Source: Myxococcales bacterium
Lineage (GTDB): Bacteria > Myxococcota_A > Bradymonadia > UBA7976 > UBA1532
DNA length: 64,000 nt
Reading direction: 5' to 3'
NCBI GenBank assembly: GCA_020633555.1
Contig: JACKDL010000006.1
Span: 164,611-228,610 of the forward strand
In this document: one piece after another, positions 26,408 to 35,246 of the stretch
Layout of the letters: each line of letters starts with the position of its first letter
How positions within the stretch are numbered: position 1 is the stretch's first letter
Program-made: the position numbers and the translations under genes
The notes under the pieces: model-generated
Database searches by the model: none
Told to the model about the DNA's origin: nothing
Seen by the model: the letters and a program-made list of their open reading frames with translations, nothing else

Positions 26408-26436
26408 AACATACGCGGGGGCGGCGGTCGGGTCAA
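26408..26436 (-). promoter_or_regulatory. Sigma70 promoter of tRNA-Leu
   Basis: On the minus strand TTGACC (26431-26436) and TATGTT (26408-26413) are separated by exactly 17 nt. Predicted start is near 26401, six bases before the mature 5' end at 26395. It is among the best promoter matches in this GC-rich window. Confidence 0.7.
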
Positions 26437-26522
26437 CGCCGGCGGTGTCGGTCGCGACCCAGGGTTGCAGATTCAGGGGGTGGGCTGCCGACGGGGGGCG
26501 GGAACGGCGTGCGAGGTGGACG

Positions 26523-26921
26523 ATGCGCGTGCTGGTGTGTGGGACGGTGGACGGGAAAGACGCCGAGGCGGTGCGCGAGGTGCTCGCCCAGGCGGCCCAC
26601 GGGTGGGGGATTCACGCGGTGGTGTGCACCGCCGAGGGCCTCCCGGTGCAGGGCTGCGCGAGCCTGGGCGTGGACGTGAAGACCCTGCATGATCCCGACG
26701 CCCGGGCGCGCCTGGAGACCATCACCTGGCTGCTGGAGCATCGCCTGGTGGATCGGGTGCTGGCCTTGCCGGGCGACTGCGATCTGGGCCTGTACGTGAA
26801 GGCCTTCGAGCACTTCGTGCCCGTGTGGGAGGTCGTCATCCGTGGGCAGGAGGCGATCTTGCAGCCGTTGCCCATCGATCGCGCGCGCGCCCGTTGGATC
26901 AACCGGGCCGAGGCCGCCTGA
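26523..26921 (+). CDS. Small Rossmann-like protein, unknown function
   Basis: A 132-aa soluble protein starting at ATG 26523. The first strand MRVLVCGTVDG recalls the start of DUF2493/SLOG-type nucleotide-binding proteins (MRVLVCGGR), and alternating strands and helices continue (IHAVVCTAEG, RVLALPGDCDLGLYVKAF). The characteristic second SLOG glycine motif is not evident, so assignment to that family is tentative. No signal peptide or membrane segment is seen. It follows the tRNA-Leu locus and overlaps the convergent PrmA-like gene by 23 bp. Confidence 0.6.
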   Translation: MRVLVCGTVDGKDAEAVREVLAQAAHGWGIHAVVCTAEGLPVQGCASLGVDVKTLHDPDARARLETITWLLEHRLVDRVLALPGDCDLGLYVKAFEHFVPVWEVVIRGQEAILQPLPIDRARARWINRAEAA

Positions 26922-27708
26922 GGGCCTGACCGAGCCAGCCGTCCTCTTCGCGCTGTTCGCAAAGGGCCCAGCCCGGGAGCGCCGCGGCCACCGCTGGCGC
27001 GTGGGCGGCCCGGAAGCCCGCCAGGATCAGCCAGCCGCCGGGAGCCACGCGCCGGGCCAGCGCGGGCAGCAGACTCAGGAGTACATCGGCGCGGATGTTG
27101 GCCACGGCGGCCTCGAAGACCGCCTCGGGCAGCGCCTCGACCACGGTCACGGTCACGGCGTTCCGGGTGGCGTTGGCCCGAGCGGCTTGCCGGGCGGTGC
27201 TGTCCACGTCCACCCCCACAGCGTGGGCCCCCTGGCGGGCCCCCAGGATGGCCAACAGCCCGGCGCCCGTGCCCAGGTCGAGCAGCGACGCCGGGGGGAA
27301 CCGCCCGAGCCATGACTCCAGCAGGCAGAATGCCAGCCGCGTGGTCGGGTGGGTGCCGTCATGGCCGAAGCCCAGACCCCCGGTCATTTCGATGAGCGTC
27401 CTGCCCGGCGGGGGCGGGGCGCCGGGGGGGCCGACCGCGTAGCCCGTGCCGATGGGCGTGGCCTCGGGCGCGACGGCCCAGGTGTTCTCAACCGGCTCGA
27501 CCTCAATCGTCGCACCCAGGCCCCGCAGCGTGGCGGTCAGCGGAGTCAGATCGGCGTCGGCTGCCAGCCAGATCCGCAGCCCACCGCCGGGCAGCTCCTG
27601 GACGCCCTGGGCGCCGGTGCCCCAGAGGGCGGCCTCGACGGCTGCACGCCGGCCGGGGTGCGCGTGGGCGGTGATCTCCAGCAGGGTCGAAGGGGTGGGG
27701 GCTTCCAT
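26899..27708 (-). CDS. prmA: Ribosomal protein L11 methyltransferase-like SAM enzyme
   Basis: A 269-aa class I SAM-dependent methyltransferase with the PrmA layout: an N-terminal ferredoxin-like part (LLEITAHAHPGRRAAVEAAL), the connecting GHDGTHPTTRLAFCLLE (usual form FGTGxHPTT), the SAM-binding SLLDLGTGAGLLAILGARQG, acidic GVDVDSTARQAARAN, and NIRADVLLSLLPALA, where PrmA normally has NILAxxL. PrmA trimethylates L11. This copy is shorter and more divergent than E. coli PrmA (293 aa), so another protein substrate is possible. ATG 27708. It is divergent from queC. Confidence 0.82.
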   Translation of the reverse strand: MEAPTPSTLLEITAHAHPGRRAAVEAALWGTGAQGVQELPGGGLRIWLAADADLTPLTATLRGLGATIEVEPVENTWAVAPEATPIGTGYAVGPPGAPPPPGRTLIEMTGGLGFGHDGTHPTTRLAFCLLESWLGRFPPASLLDLGTGAGLLAILGARQGAHAVGVDVDSTARQAARANATRNAVTVTVVEALPEAVFEAAVANIRADVLLSLLPALARRVAPGGWLILAGFRAAHAPAVAAALPGWALCEQREEDGWLGQALRRPRPG

Positions 27709-27807
27709 GGGCCGGGACGGTAGGCGGGCGCTGGGGGCCGGGCAACGCCCTTGATCGGGGCCGCGCCAGTGGGCAGGGTGCCCCGCTTCGAGCGAGGGAG
27801 GTGCCCC

Positions 27808-28518
27808 ATGGCGAAGACCGCAGTGGTGCTGGTGAGTGGCGGGCTGGACTCCACCACCTGCCTGGCCCTGGCGCAGGCCGAGGGCTTCGAGATCGTGGCG
27901 GTGTCCTTCGACTACGGGCAGCGGCACGCGGTGGAGCTGGAGCGGGCGCGGGCGGTGGCCGAGCACTACGCCGTGCGCCGGCACTATGTGCTGCCCCTGG
28001 GCCTGTTCCGCGAGATCGGCGGCTCGGCGCTCACGGCCGACATCGACGTGCCCAAGAGCGAGCGGGTGGAGGACCTGGGGTCGGGGATCCCGGTGACGTA
28101 TGTGCCCGCCCGCAACCTGGTGTTCCTGAGCCACGCGGTGGGCGTGGCCGAGATGGAAGAGGCCGAGGCCGTGTTCATCGGCGTGAACGCCCTGGACTAC
28201 TCGGGCTACCCCGACTGCCGGCCGGCCTTCATCCAGGCCTTCGAGCGGGTGTCGCAGCTCGCCACCAAGGCGGGCGTCGAGGGGCAGGGGCTGAGCATCC
28301 GGGCGCCGCTGATGCGCTGGACCAAGGCCGAGATCATCCAGAAGGGTCTGAAGCTCGGCGCCCCGTACCACCTGACCCACTCCTGCTACGACCCCGCCCC
28401 CGGCGGCGTGGCCTGCGGGCGCTGCGACTCGTGCCTGCTGCGGCTGAAGGGCTTCGCCGACGCCGGCGCCAGCGATCCGGTGCCCTATGTGGCGGTCGCC
28501 GCCCCCACGGAGGGCTGA
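27808..28518 (+). CDS. queC: 7-cyano-7-deazaguanine synthase
   Basis: A 236-aa enzyme that converts 7-carboxy-7-deazaguanine to preQ0 using ATP and ammonia, for queuosine or deazapurine DNA modification. The ATP-pyrophosphatase loop SGGLDST is at residues 10-16. The family motifs SFDYGQRH, TYVPARNLVFLS and GVNALDYSGYPDCRP are present. The C-terminal zinc site is HSCYDP plus ACGRCDSCLLR. ATG 27808 has GGGAGGTG ahead. It abuts queE with no gap (stop 28518, next start 28519), so the two are co-transcribed. Confidence 0.97.
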   Translation: MAKTAVVLVSGGLDSTTCLALAQAEGFEIVAVSFDYGQRHAVELERARAVAEHYAVRRHYVLPLGLFREIGGSALTADIDVPKSERVEDLGSGIPVTYVPARNLVFLSHAVGVAEMEEAEAVFIGVNALDYSGYPDCRPAFIQAFERVSQLATKAGVEGQGLSIRAPLMRWTKAEIIQKGLKLGAPYHLTHSCYDPAPGGVACGRCDSCLLRLKGFADAGASDPVPYVAVAAPTEG

Positions 28519-29178
28519 TTGGCCCGCCCGAACGCCATGAGCCGCCTGAACTACACGGTGAAGGAGACCTACTTCACCCTGCAGGGCGAGGGGGTGCACA
28601 CCGGGCGCGCGGCGGTGTTCTGCCGCTTCAGCGGGTGCAACCTCTGGACGGGGCGGGAGCGCGACCGGGCCACGGCCCACTGCCGCTTCTGCGACACCGA
28701 CTTCGTCGGCACCGATGGGCCCGGCGGGGGGCGCTTCGCCGGGGCCGAGGCGCTGGCGGCGCACGTGGCCAGCTTCTGGCCGGGCGGCGGGCGGCCGTTC
28801 GTGGTGTTCACGGGCGGTGAGCCGACCCTGCAGCTTGACGCGGCGGTGGTGGCGGCGTGCCACGCGCGGGGCTTCGAGGTGGCCATCGAGACCAACGGCA
28901 CGCGGGCGGTCGCCGAGGGGGTGGACTGGATCTGCGTGAGCCCCAAGCCCGGCCTGCCGCTGGTGCAGACCCACGGCCATGAGCTGAAGCTGGTGTACCC
29001 CCAGGCCGAGTTCCCCGATCCCGAGGTGTTCGCCGGCCTGGCCTTCGAGTACTTCTGCCTGCAGCCGCTGGACGACGCTCAGCAGGCGGCCCACGTGGCT
29101 GCGGCCGTGGCGTACTGCCAGGCCCACCCCCGCTGGCGCCTGTCGCTGCAGACCCACAAGCTCACCGGCATCCCCTGA
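28519..29178 (+). CDS. queE: 7-carboxy-7-deazaguanine synthase (radical SAM)
   Basis: A 219-aa radical SAM enzyme converting 6-carboxytetrahydropterin to 7-carboxy-7-deazaguanine. ETYFTLQGEGVHTGRAAVF is the family N-terminus. The cluster motif is the long CX14CX2C variant (CNLWTGRERDRATAHCRFC) found in gammaproteobacterial QueE rather than the compact CX3CX2C. FTGGEPTLQ and AIETNGTR follow. TTG 28519 is used here because GGAGGG lies 4 nt upstream. ATG 28537 (MSRLNY) is an alternative. QueD and GTP cyclohydrolase are not in the window. Confidence 0.95.
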   Translation: MARPNAMSRLNYTVKETYFTLQGEGVHTGRAAVFCRFSGCNLWTGRERDRATAHCRFCDTDFVGTDGPGGGRFAGAEALAAHVASFWPGGGRPFVVFTGGEPTLQLDAAVVAACHARGFEVAIETNGTRAVAEGVDWICVSPKPGLPLVQTHGHELKLVYPQAEFPDPEVFAGLAFEYFCLQPLDDAQQAAHVAAAVAYCQAHPRWRLSLQTHKLTGIP

Positions 29179-29221
29179 CAGCCTGCCAGGTCCCAGCGCC
29201 CGGGCGCGGCGCGCGACCCCC

Positions 29222-29249
29222 TTGGCGCCCCGCTGAAATCTGTTAGAAT
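29222..29249 (+). promoter_or_regulatory. Sigma70 promoter of xdhAB
   Basis: TTGGCG (29222-29227), 16-nt spacer, TAGAAT (29244-29249). Start of transcription near 29256 leaves a leader of about 20 nt with AAGGGGGAG before ATG 29277. The AT-rich segment around 29235-29260 stands out from its surroundings. Confidence 0.6.
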
Positions 29250-29276
29250 TCCACGTTTTCGCCCAAGGGGGAGCCC

Positions 29277-30764
29277 ATGGACGGCGTGCGCTTCACGCTC
29301 AACGGCGCGGCGGTCACAGTCACCGACGCCACGCCACAGACCACCTTGCTGGACTGGCTGCGGCAGTCGGCCCACCTGACCGGCACCAAGGAGGGCTGCG
29401 CCGAGGGCGACTGCGGGGCCTGCACCGTGGCGCTGCTCGACACCGAGGCCCCCGGCGGCCCCACTTGGCGCGCCATCAACAGCTGCCTGGTGCTGCTGCC
29501 CCAGCTCCACGGCCAGTCCATCGTCACGGTGGAGGGGCTGTCGGGCCGGCGCGAGCCGCTGCACCCCGCCCAGCAGATCATGGTCGACAAGCTGGGCAGC
29601 CAGTGCGGGTATTGCACCCCCGGGGTGGTGATGAGCCTGTTCGAGGCCACCTACCGCAAGGACCTGGGGCGGCCCTGGCAGCTCGACGACCAGCTCTCGG
29701 GCAACCTGTGCCGCTGCACCGGCTACCGGCCCATCCGCGAGGCGGCCGAGGCCGTGGCCGGCACCGCGCCCGCCGACGGGTTCGCGCGGGCGCTGCAGGC
29801 AGACGCTTCGGCCCTGCCTGCCCTGAGGTGGGTGCACGACGGGGCCGAGGCGCACGTGCCCACCGACTTCGATCACCTGTTCGAGGTGCTGGCGAAGCAC
29901 CCCGACGCCCGCCTGGTGGCCGGCGCCACCGACGTGGGCCTGGACGTGACCAAGAAGGGGGCGCGCTTCGCCTGCATGGTGTCGCTGCACGCGCTGCCCC
30001 TGCGGGGCATCGTGCGCACGGCGGAGGGCGGCTGGCGCATCGGCGCAACCACCCGCCTGAGCGATCTGGAGTTGGCCGTGCAGGACGATCTGCCCGCGCT
30101 GGCCCGCATGCTGCGCTTCTTCGGCTCGCGGCAGATCAAGAACCGGGGCACCGTGGGCGGCAACCTGTGCAACGCCTCGCCCATCGGCGATCTGGCGCCG
30201 GTGCTGCTGGCGCTGGACGCCACGCTGGTGCTCCGCAGCGCGGCGGGCGAGCGCCGCGTGGGCATCGACGACTTCTTCCTGGCCTACCGCAAGACGGCGC
30301 TGGGGGTGGGTGAGATCCTGGCGGCGGTGGAGATCCCGCCCGTGCCCGCCGACGCGCGGCTGAGCGCCTACAAGGTGAGCAAGCGCCGCGAGATGGACAT
30401 CAGCGCCGTGGCCTGTGGGCTGCTGGTGCGGGTGGGCGCCGACGGCCTGATCACCCACGCCCGGTTCGGGTTTGGCGGCATGGCGGCCACCCCGGCGCGG
30501 GCGGCGGCGGCCGAGGCGGCGGTCATCGGCCAGCCGTTCTCCGCGGGCACCTTTGCCGCGGCGGCTGATGCCAGCCGGCAGGACTTCAACCCCCTGAGCG
30601 ATCACCGCGGCTCGGCGTGGTACCGCGCCACGGTGGCCAGCAACCTGCTCAAGGGCTTCTTCCACGAGGTGCACAGCGAGGCCGCGCCAGCCCTGGCGGA
30701 TCGGCCCAGCGGCACCCTGTTGACCCCCAGCCCGGCAACCCCCCACGCGGAGGCCGCGCGATGA
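29277..30764 (+). CDS. xdhA: Xanthine dehydrogenase small subunit (2Fe-2S and FAD)
   Basis: A 495-aa electron-transfer subunit of a molybdenum hydroxylase. The N-terminal plant-type [2Fe-2S] site uses C41, C46, C49 and C70. The second helical [2Fe-2S] site uses C110, C113, C145 and C147 (QCGYCTPG and NLCRCTGYRP). The FAD-binding domain starts about residue 190 (LVAGATDVGLDVTKKG, NRGTVGGNLCNASPIGDLAP). It passes electrons from purine oxidation to NAD+. ATG 29277 is preceded by GGGGGAG. The stop overlaps the xdhB start (ATGA), so the subunits are translationally coupled. XdhC, the usual cofactor chaperone, is not nearby. Confidence 0.95.
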   Translation: MDGVRFTLNGAAVTVTDATPQTTLLDWLRQSAHLTGTKEGCAEGDCGACTVALLDTEAPGGPTWRAINSCLVLLPQLHGQSIVTVEGLSGRREPLHPAQQIMVDKLGSQCGYCTPGVVMSLFEATYRKDLGRPWQLDDQLSGNLCRCTGYRPIREAAEAVAGTAPADGFARALQADASALPALRWVHDGAEAHVPTDFDHLFEVLAKHPDARLVAGATDVGLDVTKKGARFACMVSLHALPLRGIVRTAEGGWRIGATTRLSDLELAVQDDLPALARMLRFFGSRQIKNRGTVGGNLCNASPIGDLAPVLLALDATLVLRSAAGERRVGIDDFFLAYRKTALGVGEILAAVEIPPVPADARLSAYKVSKRREMDISAVACGLLVRVGADGLITHARFGFGGMAATPARAAAAEAAVIGQPFSAGTFAAAADASRQDFNPLSDHRGSAWYRATVASNLLKGFFHEVHSEAAPALADRPSGTLLTPSPATPHAEAAR

Positions 30765-33070
30765 GTGGCGCCCCGAAGCCCAGCCCCCTGCACCGGTCGA
30801 CCGAGCACGAGAGCGCGGTGCAGCACGTCACCGGGCGGGCGATGTACACCGACGACCTGGCGGGCCCCACGGGCACTCTGCATGCGGTGCCCGTGGTGTC
30901 GCCCCATGCCCACGCGCGCATCGTGGGGCGCCACAAGGCCAAGGCCCTGGCGCTGCCGGGGGTGGTTGCGGTGCTGTTCGCCGACAGCATCCCCGGGCAC
31001 GGCGACATTGGCCCCATCGTGCAGGACGAGCCGCTGCTGGCCCGCGACGAGGTGTTCTGCGTGGGCCACCCGGTGGCGGTGGTGCTCGGCGAGACGCTGG
31101 AGGCGGCCCGGACCGGTGCGGCGGCGGTGCAGGTGGACTATGAGCCCCTGCCGGCGCGGCTGACCATCGACGCCGCCATCGAGGCGGGCACCTTCCACGG
31201 CAAGCCCCACGTCATCCAGCGGGGCGATCGCGACGCGGCGTGGGCCCGGGCGGCGCACACGGTGGAGGGCGAGGTCCGTTCGCCTGCGCAGGACCACTTC
31301 TACCTGGAGACCCACGCGTCGCTGGTGGTGCCCGAGGACGGCGGCACCTGGAAGGTGACCTGCAGCACCCAGCACCCCAGCGAGGTGCAGCGGGAGGTGG
31401 CCAGCGTGCTGGGTGTGGGCGCGCACCGCGTGGTGTGCGAGGTGCCCCGCATGGGCGGCGGCTTCGGCGGCAAGGAGAGCCAGAGCACCCCGTGGGCCTG
31501 CCTGGCGGCGCTGGGGGCCTGGCACACCGGGCGGGCGGTGAAGATCCGCCTGGACCGCGCGCAGGACATGGGCTGGACGGGCAAGCGCCACCCCTTCCTG
31601 GGGCGGTATAAGGCCGGCTTCGACGCCCAGGGCGTGCTGCTGGTGTTCGAGGCGGAGCTGTTCAGCAACGGCGGCTGGTCCCACGATCTGTCGCTGCCGG
31701 TGCTGGATCGCGCCCTGTTCCACCTGGACAACGCCTGCTATGTGCCGGCGCTGCGCTTCGAGGGGCGGGCCTGCAACACGCACCTGCCCAGCAACACGGC
31801 GTTCCGGGGGTTTGGCGGGCCGCAGGGCATCCTGGTCATCGAGGACGCGCTGAACCGGCTGGCCGAGCGGCTGGGCTGGGACCCCGCCGAGCTGCGGGCT
31901 CGCAACTTCTACGGCGACGCGCCGCGGGACCGCACGCCCTACGGCCAGGCGGTGCCCGCGCCGCGGTTGCTGCGCACCTGGGATCTGTTGCGGGCCAGCA
32001 GCGAGTACGCCGCACGGCGGGCCGCCATCGAGGCCTTCAACGCCAGCTCGCCGTTTGTGAAGCGGGGCATCGGCGTGCAGTTCGTGAAGTTCGGCATCTC
32101 GTTCACCAAGGCGGTGCTGAACCAGGCGGGCGCGCTGGTGCTGGTGTATTCGGACGGCACGGTGCAGCTCAACCACGGCGGCACCGAGATGGGGCAGGGG
32201 TTGCACACCAAGATGCTGACGGTGTGCGCCCATGAGCTGGGGGTGCCCAAGGATCGGGTGCGGGTCATGACCACCGCCACCGACAAGGTGCCCAACACCT
32301 CGGCCACCGCAGCCTCGTCGGGTAGCGATCTGAACGGCGCAGCCGTCCGTGATGCGTGTGTTGCCGTGCGCGAACGCATGAAGCTTGTGGCGGCTGAACT
32401 TCTTGGTGCGCCCGGCCCGGATAGTGTTCGCTTTCAGGATGGGCGAGTGTTCGTCGAGGGTGCGCAGGAACACTGCGTGGACTTTGCGCAGGTGGCGCTG
32501 GAGTGCTGGCTGCGCCAGATCTCGCTCTCGGCCACCGGCTTCTACCGCACGCCCGGCATCGCCTACGACGAGGCCAAGGGGCAGGGCACGCCCTTCTACT
32601 ACTTCGCCTATGGCGCGTCGGTGCTGGAGGTGGAGCTGAACGGCCTGACGGGCGAGCACCGGCTGCTCCGGGCCGACATCCTGCATGACGTGGGCGACTC
32701 TCTGATCCCCAGCATCGACCGCGGTCAGGTGGAGGGGGCCTTCCTGCAGGGCTACGGCTGGCTGACCTGCGAGGAGTGCTTGTGGGACGCCGATGGGCGC
32801 GCCACCACCGTCGGGCCCAGCACCTACAAGGTGCCGGCCGTGGGCGAGGCCCCGCTGGACTTCCGGGTTGAGCTGCTGCCCGAGGCTGCGCAAGAGGGCG
32901 TCATCCACGGCAGCAAGGCCGTCGGTGAGCCGCCGTTCATCCATGGCATCGCGGCCATCACGGCGCTGCGTCACGCCATCCAGGGCTTCGGCGAGGGCGA
33001 GGTGACCCTGGAGCTGCCCGCCAGCCCGGAGCACCTGCTGCGGGCCATCGAGGCGCAGCGCGGGGACTGA
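30761..33070 (+). CDS. xdhB: Xanthine dehydrogenase large subunit (molybdopterin)
   Basis: A 769-aa molybdenum-cofactor subunit that hydroxylates hypoxanthine and xanthine. Motifs in order: STEHESAVQHVTGRAMYTDD at the N-terminus, the Moco-contacting MGGGFGGKES, TAFRGFGGPQG, LNHGGTEMGQGLHTK and the catalytic Glu in KAVGEPPFIHG near the C-terminus. Length matches bacterial XdhB. It overlaps xdhA by 4 nt. A tract of about 150 bp (32341-32495) uses codons such as GTT, CTT, GAA, TTT and TGT that are otherwise rare in this gene, although the protein remains continuous. Confidence 0.95.
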   Translation: MSGAPKPSPLHRSTEHESAVQHVTGRAMYTDDLAGPTGTLHAVPVVSPHAHARIVGRHKAKALALPGVVAVLFADSIPGHGDIGPIVQDEPLLARDEVFCVGHPVAVVLGETLEAARTGAAAVQVDYEPLPARLTIDAAIEAGTFHGKPHVIQRGDRDAAWARAAHTVEGEVRSPAQDHFYLETHASLVVPEDGGTWKVTCSTQHPSEVQREVASVLGVGAHRVVCEVPRMGGGFGGKESQSTPWACLAALGAWHTGRAVKIRLDRAQDMGWTGKRHPFLGRYKAGFDAQGVLLVFEAELFSNGGWSHDLSLPVLDRALFHLDNACYVPALRFEGRACNTHLPSNTAFRGFGGPQGILVIEDALNRLAERLGWDPAELRARNFYGDAPRDRTPYGQAVPAPRLLRTWDLLRASSEYAARRAAIEAFNASSPFVKRGIGVQFVKFGISFTKAVLNQAGALVLVYSDGTVQLNHGGTEMGQGLHTKMLTVCAHELGVPKDRVRVMTTATDKVPNTSATAASSGSDLNGAAVRDACVAVRERMKLVAAELLGAPGPDSVRFQDGRVFVEGAQEHCVDFAQVALECWLRQISLSATGFYRTPGIAYDEAKGQGTPFYYFAYGASVLEVELNGLTGEHRLLRADILHDVGDSLIPSIDRGQVEGAFLQGYGWLTCEECLWDADGRATTVGPSTYKVPAVGEAPLDFRVELLPEAAQEGVIHGSKAVGEPPFIHGIAAITALRHAIQGFGEGEVTLELPASPEHLLRAIEAQRGD

Positions 33071-33113
33071 TCCCGGCGCCGTGCCCCGTGGGGCCGCGCC
33101 TCAAGCGGGGCCG

Positions 33114-35081
33114 CTACCGCAGCAGCGGCCACAGCGGGCTGTGATCGTCGGTCCACACCGGCGGCGTGCGGCCCTCGTCGACGGCGGGGGGCGGCCGCGG
33201 CTCGAAGCCCAGCGCGGCCATGCGCTCGGGGGGGCCCGCCAGCACCCACTTCGACACATAGGGGCCCAGGGGCGACGGCGCCCGGTGGGGGATGTAGCGG
33301 CTGGTCCAGCCCAGGGTCTGGAGCTGGCCGTACACCAGCAGCGGCAGGTCCAGGTGGTGGTTTGACACATGCAGCGCCAGCAGGCCCTGCGGGGCCAGGT
33401 GGCGCCGGTACAGGTCGAAGGCCTCGGCGGTCAGCAGGTGGGCGGGCACGGCGTCGCCCGAGAAGGCGTCCACCACCAACAGATCGAGCTGCTGCGGGGC
33501 CTCGCCGGCGAGCACCAGGCGGGCGTCGCCAGCGGCCACGCTGATCTGGGCGGGGCTGTCGCGCAGGTAGGTGAAGCGGGTGCGGGCCACGTCGATGACG
33601 TCGGGGTTCAGCTCGTAGAATCGGAACACATCGCCGACGCGGCCGTAGGCGGCCAGGGTGCCGCTGCCCAGGCCGATCAGGCCCACCTTGCGGGCCCCCT
33701 TCAGGGCGCTGAAGGCGCGGTGGATGCCTGTGCCGGGCGCATAGTAGCCCATGGGGGTCATGGGCTGGCTGAGCACCTGGAAGCCGTGGCTGACCCGGCC
33801 GTCCACCAGGTGCCGGATGACGGGGCCGTCGGCGCCGGCGGGCCGCTGCAGCTCCACCCGCAGGCTGCCGTAGAAGCTGCGGTAGCGGGCCTGTACGTCG
33901 CCCTCCGGGGTCAGCGCGCTGGCCGTGCCCACCACCGCCACGCCCACGGCCACCGTCCAGGCAGCGCGGCGGTGGCCCAGCACCAGGGCCACGGGGGCCA
34001 GCAGCAGCAGGGCTGGCAGCTCCAGGCGGGTGGTGAGCAGGGTGGGGGCGCCCACGGCCACCGCCAGGCCGCCCAGGGCGCCGCCCAGGGACATGGCCAG
34101 GTAGAAGCCGGTGAGGCGGGCGGGCGGGGGGCGGCGCCGCACCAGCTCGGTGTGAAGCGCCAGCGCGAGCAGGAACAGGCCGCCGCTGCCCAGGCCGACC
34201 TGGGTGATGAGGGGCAGCCCGGGCCACACGGCGTTGGGCAGGAAGCAGGCCAGCCCCAGGGCGGCGGCCACGGCGACCCGTTGCGGGCCGGGCTGCTGCG
34301 CTTGGGCGAACACCACGATGAAGGTGAGCAGGTACAGGGCCAGCGGGAGGACCCAGAAGAAGGGCACCACGCTCACATCGGCGGTGATCTGCTCGGTGAC
34401 CGCCAGCAGCAGGGCGCTGGGCAGGGCCGACAGGCCGATCCAGGCCAGCACGGTGCGGCGGGGGGTGGGCGGCCCGGCCTCGGGGGCCAGCACCTGCTGG
34501 TGGGCGTCGCGGCGCCAGGCGAGGGCGGCGCTGCCCAATGAGAGCAGGGCGAAGCCGCCGAAGGCCCAGCTCCAGGCGGTGGCCTGGTCGCGGGCGCCCA
34601 GCCAGGGGCCCACCAAGAGGGGGTACGCGAACAGGGCCGCCAGCGAGGCGGCGTTGGAGCCGGCGTAGAGCTTGTAGGGCGAGCCCGGGAACAGCCGCGC
34701 CGCCCACGCCTGCATGAGGGTGCTGGTGCTGCTGAGCACCAGGTACGGCAGCCCCACGCTGGCGGCCAGCAAGCCCAGGATGCGCAGGATGGGATCCTGA
34801 TCGGGGCCGGGGCGCCAGCCCTCATCGGGGGCGATGGGCAGGGCTACGGCGGCGGCGAGCACCACGGCCATGTGCACCGCCGCCTGCCGGCGCAGGGGCC
34901 AGCGGGCCAGGCCGTGGGCGTAGGCGTAGCCGCCCAGCAGCACCGTCTGGAAGAAGAGCATGCAGGTGGTCCACACCGCCGGCGCGCCGCCGAACCAGGG
35001 CAGCACGAAGGCGCCCATGAGGGGCTGGACCATGAAGAGGAGGAAGGCCCCGGCGAGCAGGGTGACGGCGAGGATCGGCAT
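33114..35081 (-). CDS. Membrane-fused spermidine synthase-like protein
   Basis: A 655-aa inner-membrane protein. About the first 400 residues hold ten or more hydrophobic segments. The C-terminal 220 residues form a spermidine-synthase-like Rossmann domain (VGLIGLGSGTLAAYG, FYELNPDVIDVA, LDLLVVDAFSGDAVPAHLLT). This fused membrane plus SpeE-like architecture is widespread in bacteria, and its reaction is not established. The nucleotide-binding part suggests SAM or decarboxylated SAM as ligand. ATG 35081 begins directly with a transmembrane segment but has a poor Shine-Dalgarno, and ATG 35117 is an alternative. It is divergent from the LtaS-like gene. Confidence 0.82.
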   Translation of the reverse strand: MPILAVTLLAGAFLLFMVQPLMGAFVLPWFGGAPAVWTTCMLFFQTVLLGGYAYAHGLARWPLRRQAAVHMAVVLAAAVALPIAPDEGWRPGPDQDPILRILGLLAASVGLPYLVLSSTSTLMQAWAARLFPGSPYKLYAGSNAASLAALFAYPLLVGPWLGARDQATAWSWAFGGFALLSLGSAALAWRRDAHQQVLAPEAGPPTPRRTVLAWIGLSALPSALLLAVTEQITADVSVVPFFWVLPLALYLLTFIVVFAQAQQPGPQRVAVAAALGLACFLPNAVWPGLPLITQVGLGSGGLFLLALALHTELVRRRPPPARLTGFYLAMSLGGALGGLAVAVGAPTLLTTRLELPALLLLAPVALVLGHRRAAWTVAVGVAVVGTASALTPEGDVQARYRSFYGSLRVELQRPAGADGPVIRHLVDGRVSHGFQVLSQPMTPMGYYAPGTGIHRAFSALKGARKVGLIGLGSGTLAAYGRVGDVFRFYELNPDVIDVARTRFTYLRDSPAQISVAAGDARLVLAGEAPQQLDLLVVDAFSGDAVPAHLLTAEAFDLYRRHLAPQGLLALHVSNHHLDLPLLVYGQLQTLGWTSRYIPHRAPSPLGPYVSKWVLAGPPERMAALGFEPRPPPAVDEGRTPPVWTDDHSPLWPLLR

Positions 35082-35246
35082 GGCGGGAGTCTGCCAGCGC
35101 GGGCCCGGGGCCGCCATGCACCCGTGGCCGGTCGGGTGGGGGTGAGATCCCGCGTGGCCTCGCGTCCCGTGGGGCCCGCGGCGCCGTGTCATTCATGGGG
35201 CACTTCTGCTACAAGCCCGCGGTTCGATCGGCTGCTGGAGCGAAGG

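Noticed and set aside
29079..33034. Long minus-strand ORFs opposite xdhAB
   Set aside because: Plus-strand frames carry complete molybdenum hydroxylase motifs. The minus frames are His/Arg-rich shadows typical of high-GC DNA.
33071..33113. GC-rich hairpin GCCCCGTGGGGC between xdhB and the spermidine-synthase-like gene as a terminator
   Set aside because: There is a short stem but no U-tract on either strand, so it is not supportable as a rho-independent terminator.
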